From contig NZ_CP059973.1 of the NCBI RefSeq assembly GCF_009193295.2, positions 3,782,001-3,846,000 of the forward strand: DNA of 64,000 bases. Reading direction: 5' to 3'. The position numbers and the translations under genes are program-made. Under the pieces are notes generated by a model that was not told the DNA's origin, ran no database searches, and saw nothing but the letters and a program-made list of their open reading frames with translations. The stretch is from Bacteroides luhongzhouii. GTDB lineage: Bacteria > Bacteroidota > Bacteroidia > Bacteroidales > Bacteroidaceae. Positions 52,267-62,794 of this stretch are shown piece after piece (within the stretch, counting starts at the first letter, position 1; each line of letters starts with the position of its first letter).

Positions 52267-53958
52267 ATGGCTGCTGACGATAAAAAAATTATCTTCTCGA
52301 TGGTGGGAGTAAGCAAAGCTTTCACTCCTAATAAGAATGTGCTGAAAGACATTTACCTGTCGTTTTTCTATGGAGCGAAAATCGGTATTATCGGTTTGAA
52401 CGGTTCCGGTAAATCAACGTTGCTGAAGATCATCGCCGGTTTGGAGAAATCCTTTCAGGGAGAAGTCGTGTTTTCTCCGGGATATTCCGTGGGGTATTTG
52501 GCACAGGAACCTTATTTAGACAACACAAAGACAGTAAAAGAAGTAGTGATGGAAGGTGTGCAACCCATTGTTGACGCACTGACAGAATACGAAGAAATCA
52601 ATCAAAAATTCGGTTTGCCGGAGTATTATGAGGATCAGGATAAGATGGATGCTCTCTTTGCCCGCCAAGGTGAATTGCAAGATATCATTGATGCAACTGA
52701 TGCATGGAATCTGGATAGCAAGTTGGAGCGTGCGATGGATGCTCTCCGTTGTCCGCCTGAAGATCAGCCGGTAGAAAATCTCTCCGGAGGTGAACGACGC
52801 CGGGTAGCTCTTTGCCGTTTGCTGTTACAGAAACCGGATGTACTTTTGCTGGACGAACCTACCAACCACTTGGATGCAGAGTCTATCGATTGGTTGGAAC
52901 AACATTTACAACAATATGAAGGTACGGTTATTGCTGTGACGCACGACCGTTACTTCCTCGATCATGTTGCCGGATGGATTCTTGAACTGGATCGTGGTGA
53001 AGGTATTCCTTGGAAAGGTAACTACTCTTCTTGGCTGGAACAGAAGACCAAACGTATGGAAATGGAAGAAAAGACCGCCAGCAAGCGTCGTAAAACACTG
53101 GAACGTGAGTTGGAATGGGTACGCATGGCCCCGAAAGCCCGTCAGGCGAAAGGTAAGGCACGTCTTAACTCTTATGACAAATTGCTGAATGAGGACGTGA
53201 AGGAGAAAGAAGAGAAACTTGAAATCTTTATTCCGAATGGTCCCCGTCTGGGTAATAAGGTCATTGAAGCCAAACATGTGGCTAAAGCATACGGTGATAA
53301 ATTGTTGTTTGATGATTTGAACTTTATGCTTCCTCCTAATGGTATTGTCGGTGTGATTGGTCCTAATGGTGCGGGAAAGACAACATTGTTCCGCCTGATT
53401 ATGGGATTGGAAACAGTGGATAAAGGAGAATTTGAAGTAGGAGAGACTGTAAAGGTGGCATATGTAGACCAGCAGCACAGGGATATTGATCCGAATAAGA
53501 GCGTATATCAGGTAATTTCCGGTGGTAATGAGTTGATCCGTATGGGTGGACGTGATGTGAATGCGCGTGCATACCTTTCCCGTTTCAATTTCTCCGGAGG
53601 CGATCAGGAAAAGCTCTGCGGCGTATTGTCCGGTGGTGAAAGAAACCGCTTACACTTGGCGATGGCTTTGAAAGAAGAAGGTAATGTGCTGTTGCTCGAT
53701 GAGCCTACCAATGATATCGACGTAAACACACTGCGTGCTTTGGAAGAAGGTCTGGAAGATTTCGCCGGCTGTGCAGTAGTTATCTCGCACGACCGTTGGT
53801 TCCTCGACCGTATCTGTACACACATCCTTGCTTTTGAAGGAGACTCCAATGTATTCTACTTCGAAGGTTCTTATTCAGAATACGAAGAAAACAAGATGAA
53901 ACGTTTGGGAAATGAAGAACCAAAACGAGTTCGTTATAGAAAGTTAATGACTGACTAG
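52267..53958 (+). CDS. ettA: Energy-dependent translational throttle protein EttA (ABC-F)
   Basis: 563 residues from the ATG at 52267 (MAADDKKIIFSMVGVSKAFT); a longer frame includes the promoter and is rejected. Two ABC domains on one chain with no membrane part: Walker A GLNGSGKST (near 43) and GPNGAGKTT (near 362), signatures LSGGERRRVALCRLL and LSGGERNRLHLAMAL, and an arm/linker rich in charged residues between. Length is close to E. coli EttA (555). ABC-F proteins bind the ribosomal E site and gate elongation by ATP/ADP ratio. Single gene with a terminator. Confidence 0.93.
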   Translation: MAADDKKIIFSMVGVSKAFTPNKNVLKDIYLSFFYGAKIGIIGLNGSGKSTLLKIIAGLEKSFQGEVVFSPGYSVGYLAQEPYLDNTKTVKEVVMEGVQPIVDALTEYEEINQKFGLPEYYEDQDKMDALFARQGELQDIIDATDAWNLDSKLERAMDALRCPPEDQPVENLSGGERRRVALCRLLLQKPDVLLLDEPTNHLDAESIDWLEQHLQQYEGTVIAVTHDRYFLDHVAGWILELDRGEGIPWKGNYSSWLEQKTKRMEMEEKTASKRRKTLERELEWVRMAPKARQAKGKARLNSYDKLLNEDVKEKEEKLEIFIPNGPRLGNKVIEAKHVAKAYGDKLLFDDLNFMLPPNGIVGVIGPNGAGKTTLFRLIMGLETVDKGEFEVGETVKVAYVDQQHRDIDPNKSVYQVISGGNELIRMGGRDVNARAYLSRFNFSGGDQEKLCGVLSGGERNRLHLAMALKEEGNVLLLDEPTNDIDVNTLRALEEGLEDFAGCAVVISHDRWFLDRICTHILAFEGDSNVFYFEGSYSEYEENKMKRLGNEEPKRVRYRKLMTD

Positions 53959-54006
53959 CGTAAAGTAATAGATCGAAGCATTTCTAATGCTTTCTGTTTC
54001 AAAATA

Positions 54007-54039
54007 AAAGGCTCCGCAAATATTGTGGAGCCTTTATCA
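54007..54039 (+). terminator. Terminator of ettA
   Basis: A perfect 9-bp stem (54007-54015 with 54027-54035) around an 11-nt loop, then T-rich sequence. Confidence 0.82.
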
Positions 54040-54116
54040 TTTTATAACAGGACGAAACGTTTATCTCTCTTAAAAAATTGTAGTATAATCGTAATGTAGT
54101 TCTAAATATTATTAAT

Positions 54117-54124
54117 TATATTTG
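54117..54124 (+). promoter_or_regulatory. -7 box of the TonB-dependent receptor gene
   Basis: TATATTTG, 50 bp before the ATG; no clear -33. Confidence 0.5.
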
Positions 54125-54174
54125 TGCACAGTTTTTAAAAGCAAACAATTTATATTAACTAATCAACTACATTT

Positions 54175-57100
54175 ATGTTAAAGAGAATGCGATCTTTTTT
54201 AGTGCTAGTAATGTTGTTTATTACCGTCACGATGAGCGCGCAGGTTACTACAGCCACTATGAGTGGTAAAGTGACCGCACAAGATGAACCAATCATTGGA
54301 GCAACAATCGTTGCGGTTCACGAACCATCAGGTACTCGTTATGGTACAGTGACTAACGTTAGCGGTCAATTTAATCTGCAAGGTATGCGTACCGGTGGTC
54401 CTTACAAAGTAGAAATTTCTTATGTTGGTTATCAGACAGCAATTTACAAGGGAATTAATCTTTTACTGGGAGAGAATTATGTTTTAAATGTTTCTTTGAA
54501 AGAGAGTTCTGAACTATTGGACGAAGTAGTGGTGACTGCTTCTAAAGAGAGTAATATGAAGTCTGACAGAGCTGGTGCTGTAACTAACCTTACCAGTGCA
54601 AAAATCGCTTCTATTCCTACAGTGAGCCGCAGCATGAATGATATCATGCGTTTGTCTCCACAATCCAACACAACATCTAATGGTTTTGCAGCTGGTGGTG
54701 GTAACTATCGTCAGTCATTTGTGACAGTGGATGGTGCTTCGTTTAACAATGCTTTCGGTATTGGTTCTAACTTGCCGGCAGGTGGTGCTCCTATTTCTTT
54801 GGATGCATTGGAACAGCTTTCTGTTTCAATTACTCCATATGATGTTCGTCAGAGCGGTTTTACTGGTGCAGCGATCAATGCTGTAACTAAATCCGGTACT
54901 AACGAATTGACTGGTTCTGCTTATACATTCCTCACAAACAACAATTTGATTGGTGATAGAGTGGGTGATGGTTCTATTGAACTTGAAAAATCTCATCAAT
55001 ATACTTATGGTGCAACTTTAGGTGGTGCTATCATTAAGAATAAGCTGTTCTTTTTCGTGAATGGAGAATATGAAGACGATCTGACAGCAGGTCCTGTTGC
55101 ACGTGCACGTAATAATGATGGTGAGAAATATGGGGAGAACGGTATACATCGTCCTGTTGCTTCCAAGATGGATGAAATTCGTGATTATCTGATTAATACC
55201 TATGATTATGATCCGGGATCATATCAAGGATATAATGTAAAGGTTCCATCATATAAGTTTCTGGCACGTGTGGATTGGAATATTAATGAGAACAATAAAG
55301 TGAACGTTCGTTTCTCTAAAACTAATAATAGATATGACGCTTCTCCGTCTTCTTCTGTCAATCCGATGACAGCGGCTACAATCTTTCCTGGTAATAAAGA
55401 CAAAGGTATATCATCCGGGCAAGGAGCTAGTTCTGATGAGGGGTTGTATTTTAGGAATACACGTTATCGCCAGGAGCAAAGATTTACATCTATTGCAGCT
55501 GAATGGAATTCAAAATGGGGAGTGTTGAATAACACCCTGCGTGGAACCTATTCATATCAGGATGAACCTCGTTCTTATGATGGTGGTATATTTCCAACTA
55601 CTTATATATTGGAGAATGGTGCAGTATATGCAATGTTTGGTACCGAATTATTTACCGAGGGAAATATTCGTCAAGTGAAGTCATTTACTATTACTGATGA
55701 AGCTACTTGGACATGGGGTAAGCATAATTTTATGGCTGGTTTACAGTTTGAGTCCAACAAAGCTTTAAATGGATATATGCAAGGTGCAAATGGTGCTTAT
55801 GTTTTTAGTTCATGGAATGATTTTGTAACAGGAGGGAAGCCTTCTTCCTTCTTGATTACTCACTCTAATTCTGCTGACTTGTCACAGTTTACCTCTAAGA
55901 TGAGACAAACACAATATTCTGCATATATTCAAGATCAATGGAATATCAGTGAGAATTTTAAGTTGACAGCAGGTCTGCGTTTTGAGTTGCCAGTGTATCC
56001 ATCTTTAAAAGATAACTATAATGCTGAATATGCCAAATTGGATTTCGGTGGTCGTAAATTCACTACGGATCAGGTACCGGGCAATTCTTTGTCTGTTTCT
56101 CCCCGTATTGGTTTCAATTGGGATATTACAGGGGAGCGTAAGTATGTGTTGCGTGGAGGTACAGGATACTTTGTAGGGCGTATGCCATTTGTATGGTTAG
56201 TTTCGGCTGTAGGAAATTCAGGTGTAGGGCAGACACAATATGGCTATAATATTAGTGAGAAAGGTTCTACTCCAGGTGCAGTTGCTCCTAATTTCCATAC
56301 AGATGCGAAAGATATTTTGGAGGATATTTATCAAGGCAACTTTACTCCACAAGTTAGTATTCCTGGCAATCCTACGATTATTGATAAGGATTTGAAGATG
56401 CCTGCTACTTGGAAAACTTCATTAGCTTTTGATACTAAGTTACCAGGTGATATTGATTTTACCTTAGAGGGTATTTACAATCGCGACTTTAATCCGGCTG
56501 TTATTTCTAATGCTAATATTTATGCTGATGGAACAAAAACAATTAGCAAAAATGACATACGTACTGCTTATAAGAGCTATAATGCTGGTACAGGTGCTTA
56601 TTTGATTGAAAATGGTGGTTCAAAAGCATACTATCTGTCGTTGACTGCTCAATTGCATAAGAATTTCGATTTTGGTTTGGATGCTTCATTCGCTTATACT
56701 TATTCTCGCGCACGTTCTTATGGTGACGGCATTGGTGACCAAGTAACTTCTGCATATAGAACCAATACTTATGCTGTCAATGGTATTAATGACCATGAAT
56801 TGGGCTATGGTACTTATGTGGCACCTCACCGTATAATTGCATCATTAGGTTATTCAAAAGCTTATGCTAAACACTTTAGATCAAGCGTTTCATTTATTTA
56901 TGAGGGTGCTCCATTAGGATATGCAGGTGGAAGCTATTCTTATTCCCGCTATTCATATACTTACACTAAAAATATTGTAGGTGATGGGGGTGCTAATAAT
57001 TTGCTATATGTTCCTGCTACTAAAGATGAATTGACATTTAAAGATGTAACCTCAAAGACTGGTGAAGTGACTTATTCGGCTGAACAGCAGAAAGAAGATT

Positions 57101-57471
57101 TCTGGAATTTTGTTCAGCAAGATAAATATTTGAAAAAACGTTTGGGCAAATACGCAGAGCGTGGTGGTGCAGTGATGCCTTGGCATCATCAGTTGGATTT
57201 CAAATTTAATCAGGATTTCTATATGATGATAGGTGGTAAGAAGAATCTATTGCAGTTTGGTGTAGATATTCAGAATCTGGCTAACCTATTAAATAAGGAC
57301 TGGGGATTGTACAAGACTGTTAATTCTATTACTCCGTTAGCGGATAATGGTGATGGAACATTTACCATGCAAAAAGCTAGTGGTCAAGTATTAAATTCTA
57401 CATATAAGAATTATGCAAGTACAGCTTCTACTTATCGTGTGATGTTTAGTTTGCGTTATATCTTCAATTAA
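54175..57471 (+). CDS. Orphan TonB-dependent receptor, Oar-like
   Basis: 1098 residues with a signal peptide (ending VTMSAQ). A CarboxypepD_reg-like domain (about 28-118, GKVTAQDEPIIGATIVAVHE to LDEVVVTAS), then a plug domain (about 125-245, with SFVTVDGASFNNAFG) and a large beta barrel to the end. No SusD gene follows, so it is not a SusCD polysaccharide pair; this layout is like Oar-type receptors. Codon use is noticeably more AT-rich than the neighbours. It ends at a strong terminator and stands alone. Ligand unknown. Confidence 0.87.
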   Translation: MLKRMRSFLVLVMLFITVTMSAQVTTATMSGKVTAQDEPIIGATIVAVHEPSGTRYGTVTNVSGQFNLQGMRTGGPYKVEISYVGYQTAIYKGINLLLGENYVLNVSLKESSELLDEVVVTASKESNMKSDRAGAVTNLTSAKIASIPTVSRSMNDIMRLSPQSNTTSNGFAAGGGNYRQSFVTVDGASFNNAFGIGSNLPAGGAPISLDALEQLSVSITPYDVRQSGFTGAAINAVTKSGTNELTGSAYTFLTNNNLIGDRVGDGSIELEKSHQYTYGATLGGAIIKNKLFFFVNGEYEDDLTAGPVARARNNDGEKYGENGIHRPVASKMDEIRDYLINTYDYDPGSYQGYNVKVPSYKFLARVDWNINENNKVNVRFSKTNNRYDASPSSSVNPMTAATIFPGNKDKGISSGQGASSDEGLYFRNTRYRQEQRFTSIAAEWNSKWGVLNNTLRGTYSYQDEPRSYDGGIFPTTYILENGAVYAMFGTELFTEGNIRQVKSFTITDEATWTWGKHNFMAGLQFESNKALNGYMQGANGAYVFSSWNDFVTGGKPSSFLITHSNSADLSQFTSKMRQTQYSAYIQDQWNISENFKLTAGLRFELPVYPSLKDNYNAEYAKLDFGGRKFTTDQVPGNSLSVSPRIGFNWDITGERKYVLRGGTGYFVGRMPFVWLVSAVGNSGVGQTQYGYNISEKGSTPGAVAPNFHTDAKDILEDIYQGNFTPQVSIPGNPTIIDKDLKMPATWKTSLAFDTKLPGDIDFTLEGIYNRDFNPAVISNANIYADGTKTISKNDIRTAYKSYNAGTGAYLIENGGSKAYYLSLTAQLHKNFDFGLDASFAYTYSRARSYGDGIGDQVTSAYRTNTYAVNGINDHELGYGTYVAPHRIIASLGYSKAYAKHFRSSVSFIYEGAPLGYAGGSYSYSRYSYTYTKNIVGDGGANNLLYVPATKDELTFKDVTSKTGEVTYSAEQQKEDFWNFVQQDKYLKKRLGKYAERGGAVMPWHHQLDFKFNQDFYMMIGGKKNLLQFGVDIQNLANLLNKDWGLYKTVNSITPLADNGDGTFTMQKASGQVLNSTYKNYASTASTYRVMFSLRYIFN

Positions 57472-57500
57472 TATACTATTATTGAAGTTCTTAATAGATA

Positions 57501-57534
57501 AAAGCTGTCTCGTGAAAACGAGGCAGCTTTTTTA
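57501..57534 (+). terminator. Terminator of the TonB-dependent receptor gene
   Basis: A 13-bp stem with one G-T pair around GAAA (57501-57530), followed by T-rich sequence. Confidence 0.88.
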
Positions 57535-57644
57535 TTATCAGTAATTGATTATATACTTAGGGACATATTACAGAATATTCAAATTATATAGTAATCTCTT
57601 AGCAACTTAGTTTTTAATATAAGAGGTTAAAGTAGGAAGATAGA

Positions 57645-58745
57645 TTACAACTTCACCCTCATCACCACCGGATTATGATCGCTATAATTAAGATCCGGCG
57701 AGAAGTAATCCGTACTATTCAGCTCCGGTGAATGGAGGATATAGTCGATTCTCAACAGATGCTTGAAGTACTTGAAAGTATACATATACCCATGTCCACT
57801 CGTCTGAAAGCCATCCTGCAACTTATCACCTTTTACAGTGTGATAAACATACGAAGACGGCAGAGAGTTAAAGTCACCGCAGACCAGGGTAGGATAGGGA
57901 GAGGCAGCTATCAGTTGCTTGAGAAGATCAGCTTGTACGGCACGTTTCCGGAAATTCTCATGTAAGCCGTCGATAAGTCCTAGAGCGGCACGTTCCACCC
58001 TTTGAGAATCATCCGTACGAAGTCCCTTTTCCAGTTTGCGCTTGTTCTGACTTACCTCCGTTGTTTGGAGATGATTATTGAACAGGCGGATGGTGTGACC
58101 ATTGATTTCAATATCACATGCAAGACTGCAATTTTTCGAATCAGGATAGATGATAAAATGCTCCTCCTTGACAGGATATCGGCTGAAAACAGCCAGTTGC
58201 AACAGATTCTCCCCTTCGGGCGAAGAAGGAATATAATGATACGGCCAATCAGAGAGAGCTGCACATACGCTGTCTACTCCAAACTCATCGTTAATGCCAA
58301 ATTCCTGAAAACAGAGAATGTCCGCTTGCTGACTTCTCATGTAAGAAGCAATTTCCTTGCATGAGTAGCCGGTATGCTCGTGGTTGAAGGCATTGACGTT
58401 GTAAGTAACAACCGTCAACACTCCCGGAGTATATGCATTCATTTTAATCATCGGTGCCGAAGCCGGACTGAAAAAAGGTGATTGTAATACACAACTCATA
58501 TACCCCCAATTGCTGAATATAGCAATCAGAGGGATGAAAGCCCAGCACCGCCAACGAATCGTCCAGTAGATGGCAGAAGCAAGATTAGCCAATAAAAGTA
58601 TCGGCAGTATCAAACCGATGAAAGGCATAAATTTGAAACTATCCGGTGCGGCATTACCTACGAAGGCACCCGCAATGGTAACTCCTGCCAAAATACTGGT
58701 CAGCACGATGGATATGTAATAAAACAGTCTGTAAAAGGCTTTCAT
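57645..58745 (-). CDS. Membrane-anchored endonuclease/exonuclease/phosphatase-fold protein
   Basis: 366 residues. Three membrane segments fill about residues 8-95, then an EEP catalytic domain. Motifs are VVTYNVNAFN near 110, LCFQEFGI near 145 (metal Glu), GDFNSLPSS near 285 and SDHNPVVMRVKL at the very end (catalytic Asp-His). EEP enzymes cut phosphodiesters or phosphomonoesters in DNA, RNA or lipids; membrane anchoring suggests an extracytoplasmic or lipid substrate. Specific substrate cannot be told. Single gene or second gene after the hybrid kinase. Confidence 0.85.
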   Translation of the reverse strand: MKAFYRLFYYISIVLTSILAGVTIAGAFVGNAAPDSFKFMPFIGLILPILLLANLASAIYWTIRWRCWAFIPLIAIFSNWGYMSCVLQSPFFSPASAPMIKMNAYTPGVLTVVTYNVNAFNHEHTGYSCKEIASYMRSQQADILCFQEFGINDEFGVDSVCAALSDWPYHYIPSSPEGENLLQLAVFSRYPVKEEHFIIYPDSKNCSLACDIEINGHTIRLFNNHLQTTEVSQNKRKLEKGLRTDDSQRVERAALGLIDGLHENFRKRAVQADLLKQLIAASPYPTLVCGDFNSLPSSYVYHTVKGDKLQDGFQTSGHGYMYTFKYFKHLLRIDYILHSPELNSTDYFSPDLNYSDHNPVVMRVKL

Positions 58746-58808
58746 CTAATCTAAATTATTTGCTGATTATATCACTATAATATACGTTTGCTATCCTTCT
58801 TCGAAGGA

Positions 58809-61478
58809 CTAAGCTTTCTGCGAAGAAGAAGACAACCATTTGCGAATCATTACCTTTAGTTTATCATCCGCTATCGGTTTAGCTATAAAATCATTGCATC
58901 CCGCTTCCTCAGCCGCTTTCCGGTCCTGTTCGTATGCAAAGGCACTTTGAGCAATAATAGGAACAGTGGCAGACAGTTCACGGATGATTTTTGTAGCTTC
59001 CAGTCCGTCCAGATTCGGCATCTTGATATCCATCAAGATAAGATCCGGTTTCACTTCATCGAACATCGTGACAGCTTCCATTCCGTCATGCGCACGTATA
59101 AGCTGATGGTCTTTACCTAGAATAGCCTCCAATAAGTCGAAGTTACTGTCCGTATCTTCGGCAACCAAAATACAGGCGTGCCGTGTATTTGCAGAACTGT
59201 CAACATTCGAATCAGCAGTTTTTCCGGCAGATGCTATTCCAGCAATGTTCCCTTCACCATTTTCTTTCTTTGAAGAATCTGCATTTGCCGGATTTGCGAT
59301 CGTATACGGTAAAGTAAATGTAAACGTCGTCCCCTTGCCAAATTCGGAGTTGACAGAAATCTTTCCACCGAGCCGTTCGATAATAGACTTACAGATAGAT
59401 AATCCCAACCCTGTGCCCTGCGCATGATTATTCAGCTTTGCAAAACGCTCGAACACACGTCCCACTTTCTCCGGTTCAATCCCTGTTCCGGTATCCGTTA
59501 CGTGGAATACAATCTGATTGTCCGCCAGTTTGTAACCATAACTGATGCTTCCTTCCTTCGTAAACTTGACAGCATTCCCAATCAGATTTGAAATCACCTG
59601 GAACACCCGGTTCTTGTCCGTTTCAATCACCAGACTCTCGTCCGAAGATTCATAGACAAGACTTACTCCCTGCGGAGTACGGAATATATGAGCATCGTTC
59701 ACTTCTCGGCAGAGATTATGGAGACTGGTTGGTCCGAAGGAAAATTCGATGGTTCCCGATTCAATCTTTGAGAGGTCGAGAATCTCGTTGATAAGTTGCA
59801 AGAGACGTTCGTTGTTCGCGTTTACGATGTTATAGTATGTCTTCCGTTCCTCCGCATCGTCACTTTCGGCAATGAGATGCGAGAAACCTACAATAGCATT
59901 CAGCGGCGTACGTATTTCATGACTCATATTTGCGAGGAAGGCCGATTTCAGACTATCAGACATTTCCGCTTTCTCTTTCGACGACTGAAGTTCCCGTTTT
60001 ATTATTTCCAGTTCCGTGATGTCCCATTCGATGCTGACGATGATAGGCGAAGACAATTCGTCGCCGTCCACCCGGATTTTCCGTTTGTCGAGGATAATCA
60101 TGTTTCCGTTTCTGTCCTTTCCTTCAGCAGTCCAGTGCAGACCTTTTCCGGTGGTAGCCACCTGAATATCCTCTTGTCTCTTCTTTTCGGCTACGATAGG
60201 CGGGTAGAAATCGAAGTCGTTTTTGCCGACAGGGTCGTTCTTGTAAAGATCGCGGTTGTAGGCCTCCCGATTCCGGTAAATGTATCGGAAGTCGTTGTTG
60301 ATTTCCTTCACTACAATCCCGGCAGGGAGATTATTGATGGTCGTATCCATGATTTGGTTGAGCCGTTTGATTTGGGCTTCGTATCGAATCCTCTCGGAAA
60401 TATCATGGGCAAACGACCAGTAACTTTCTTCTCCGGAATCATTGGTCACGTTGTACATCGTACCTTCATAAGCCAATATACCTTTATTGATTTTCGATGG
60501 ATGATGAGCCACAAAGTTGCTGCTGCCACCGTGTATGACATCTTTACAACGTTCGTTCCAAGCCTCTTGCGTAGGCATATCTGCAGCGACATTGTAAATC
60601 TTTAATTGACTGATGTCTTCGTTTTCTGAAATACCATGATTGTGCAGGAAACGACGGTTGGCGAAGATGATCGTACCATCGGGTCTGGCGGCAAAGATAC
60701 TCTCTTTCGCGTTGTTGATGGCATGAGTCAGTGTGTTGATGTCATTTCTGCGATGCTGTATGTCCGTGATGTTCTGGATATAGCCTTCGATGTTGAAACT
60801 ACCATCGGAGCACTGTTCACGCAGATACGTCTGGATACGCATATAGAAAATTTCTCCGTTCAGGCGGACACGGTAGCTGATGCTCTTCATGTTGAGTTCT
60901 TTCTCGTTTATTTGACACCATTCCATAAAACTCTGACGGTCTTCCTCTACAATCAGTTCCACATATTTCTCAATGGCAAGGTTCTGCACACTTTCTTCGC
61001 ACAAGACACCTGTATATCCAAGATACTGAAAAACATTTTGGTTCGTATTGTACGTCCATTGTCCTATCTGGGCTACCTTCTGGATGGCCCGTAGGGTGAG
61101 ATTCGCCTGTTCTAACTGTCTTTTTACGTTGCTTCTTTGCGTGATGTCGCGATATTGGCAAAGCACCATACCGTCATAAGGGAACATGAGGCATTTGAAG
61201 TAAAAAGTTTCGTCTTTCAGCACCAATTTGAAGTTCTTGCTGATATTTCGCTGTTCTTCAAGTACAATCTGAAAGATGGGCATCACTCTCTCCCTCGTAT
61301 ATTCTGGTAAAAGCTCAAATATATTTTTTCCTAAAAGTATATCCTCTTGAAGAAACCATAGATCACAATGTGGCTCAATGTCTACGCAGACGCCGTGCCG
61401 GTCAACCAATAGCATCGTGTCTGCTGTCATTTTCAATATTCTTTGTGCGTTATTCGCATCATGCAATATCCTGTCCAT
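58809..61478 (-). CDS. Hybrid sensor histidine kinase/response regulator with multiple PAS domains
   Basis: 889 residues, no membrane segment. About four PAS-type domains (1-120, 125-245, 255-375, 385-500), HisKA with His in FLANMSHEIRTPLNAI near 525, ATPase domain with NAVKFTKEG, DTGTGIEP and GTGLGLSICKSII, then a receiver domain (about 770-889) with ILVAEDTDSN and phosphoacceptor Asp in DLILMDIKMPNLDG. A cytoplasmic phosphorelay protein; its input and output partners are not nearby. The HisKA-ATPase core is much like that of the kinase at 50114. Confidence 0.92.
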   Translation of the reverse strand: MDRILHDANNAQRILKMTADTMLLVDRHGVCVDIEPHCDLWFLQEDILLGKNIFELLPEYTRERVMPIFQIVLEEQRNISKNFKLVLKDETFYFKCLMFPYDGMVLCQYRDITQRSNVKRQLEQANLTLRAIQKVAQIGQWTYNTNQNVFQYLGYTGVLCEESVQNLAIEKYVELIVEEDRQSFMEWCQINEKELNMKSISYRVRLNGEIFYMRIQTYLREQCSDGSFNIEGYIQNITDIQHRRNDINTLTHAINNAKESIFAARPDGTIIFANRRFLHNHGISENEDISQLKIYNVAADMPTQEAWNERCKDVIHGGSSNFVAHHPSKINKGILAYEGTMYNVTNDSGEESYWSFAHDISERIRYEAQIKRLNQIMDTTINNLPAGIVVKEINNDFRYIYRNREAYNRDLYKNDPVGKNDFDFYPPIVAEKKRQEDIQVATTGKGLHWTAEGKDRNGNMIILDKRKIRVDGDELSSPIIVSIEWDITELEIIKRELQSSKEKAEMSDSLKSAFLANMSHEIRTPLNAIVGFSHLIAESDDAEERKTYYNIVNANNERLLQLINEILDLSKIESGTIEFSFGPTSLHNLCREVNDAHIFRTPQGVSLVYESSDESLVIETDKNRVFQVISNLIGNAVKFTKEGSISYGYKLADNQIVFHVTDTGTGIEPEKVGRVFERFAKLNNHAQGTGLGLSICKSIIERLGGKISVNSEFGKGTTFTFTLPYTIANPANADSSKKENGEGNIAGIASAGKTADSNVDSSANTRHACILVAEDTDSNFDLLEAILGKDHQLIRAHDGMEAVTMFDEVKPDLILMDIKMPNLDGLEATKIIRELSATVPIIAQSAFAYEQDRKAAEEAGCNDFIAKPIADDKLKVMIRKWLSSSSQKA

Positions 61479-61549
61479 GTCTGTTTTTTTATTAGATAAT
61501 AGAGACTTATATCTTATATAAGGATAACAAAAGATTTTGGCATTTGTTC

Positions 61550-62764
61550 TTACTTTTCAGCGCGCTTCGCCTTTTCCCAGGCTCCGCTTCCTTTTTTCTT
61601 TTTCAGATAACGGATGCCTTTCAGCACATTAATATTCATAAATAGGAAATAGTAGGGGATAAAAAGCAATTTGTTCTTTATCTGTTTGGTGGATAGATAA
61701 TATCCCCAATATCCCAATCCGTAAAAAAGAACCTGCATGGCAAGCAGCGCTCCGTAGAATATCGTGGAACCGCCTAATAGCAGAATCGCAATATTCAGCG
61801 GGAAGAGGGCAAACAACAGGAACGGAGTAATAGACCACCGCAATACCCGGTGAGACGTATATTGAAAGCTAAGTATCCCGTAGCGGAAAGGATTCAGCAA
61901 CGGACGAAGTCGCCAGATAGACTGCAATCCTCCGGCAGCGATGCGCACTTTCCGCTTTTCTTCTTCGCGCATATCTGCCGAACCGCTTTCGATGGCGTAA
62001 GCATTGGTGCAATAAGCAATGGTGTAACCTTTCATGGTGATCCGGAGCGAAAGAATAAAATCATCGAGTAACGTGTCGGGTTCCATTGCTTCGAATAGTT
62101 CATGACGCACAGCAAACAGTTCGCCTGCTGCTCCTACGGCAGAGTAGAGGCGGGCGTCAAGTGCTTTCAGGGTTGATTCGTATTTCCAGTAAATACCTTC
62201 ACCACCGGCAGCCGCCCCGTCTTTGGTCTGCACGGCGATCCGTTTTTCACCAGCCACGCAGCCCACTTTCGGATCCTGGAAAGCAAGTACGATTTCCCGT
62301 ATGGCCTCCCGGTTCACCATCGTGTTGGCATCCGTAAAAACAACGAGCGGAGTGTCCACCAACGTCATTCCACGTGTCATTGCAGCTGTCTTACCTTGCC
62401 GGAGCGGTTGGAAATATACGGTCGCTTTCCCCTGCCAACGGGTTTGCAGTTGTTCGTTCGTACCGTCGTCGCTTCCGTCTGTCACCCATACGATATGCAG
62501 TTTGTCCGTAGGGTAGTCCAGTTCAAGACTGTTTTTCATCTTCTCGTCTACAACATCTTCTTCATTGAATGCCGTAATGAAGAGGGTAACTTCCGGCAAA
62601 CTCGCGTCCGATGCCGGCAACGAACGCTTTACAGGTTTCACGAAAAGTTCTTTCAACTTGACGAGAACGTAGAGCACAATTCCGTAGCCCAGATAGGTGT
62701 AGAACACAATGAACAGGGCAAGCCAGAAAATAATTTCAAGGCAGAGGGCAATGGTTTCGTTCAT
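61550..62764 (-). CDS. Membrane glycosyltransferase, family 2
   Basis: 404 residues. One membrane segment at the N-terminus (about 8-32), then a GT-A catalytic domain and three to four membrane segments in the last 110 residues. Nucleotide-sugar and metal motifs are WVTDGSDDGT near 90 and VFTDANTMVN near 140; a processive-type acceptor pattern DDFILSLRI near 218 and GGLQSIWRLRP near 270 resemble the D-QxxRW set of cellulose-synthase-like enzymes. It should make or export a beta-linked polymer. It is 30 bp after the CotH-like gene on the same strand. Confidence 0.87.
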   Translation of the reverse strand: MNETIALCLEIIFWLALFIVFYTYLGYGIVLYVLVKLKELFVKPVKRSLPASDASLPEVTLFITAFNEEDVVDEKMKNSLELDYPTDKLHIVWVTDGSDDGTNEQLQTRWQGKATVYFQPLRQGKTAAMTRGMTLVDTPLVVFTDANTMVNREAIREIVLAFQDPKVGCVAGEKRIAVQTKDGAAAGGEGIYWKYESTLKALDARLYSAVGAAGELFAVRHELFEAMEPDTLLDDFILSLRITMKGYTIAYCTNAYAIESGSADMREEEKRKVRIAAGGLQSIWRLRPLLNPFRYGILSFQYTSHRVLRWSITPFLLFALFPLNIAILLLGGSTIFYGALLAMQVLFYGLGYWGYYLSTKQIKNKLLFIPYYFLFMNINVLKGIRYLKKKKGSGAWEKAKRAEK

Positions 62765-62794
62765 AGTTGTATATTCTTTATTAGATTTATAAAA

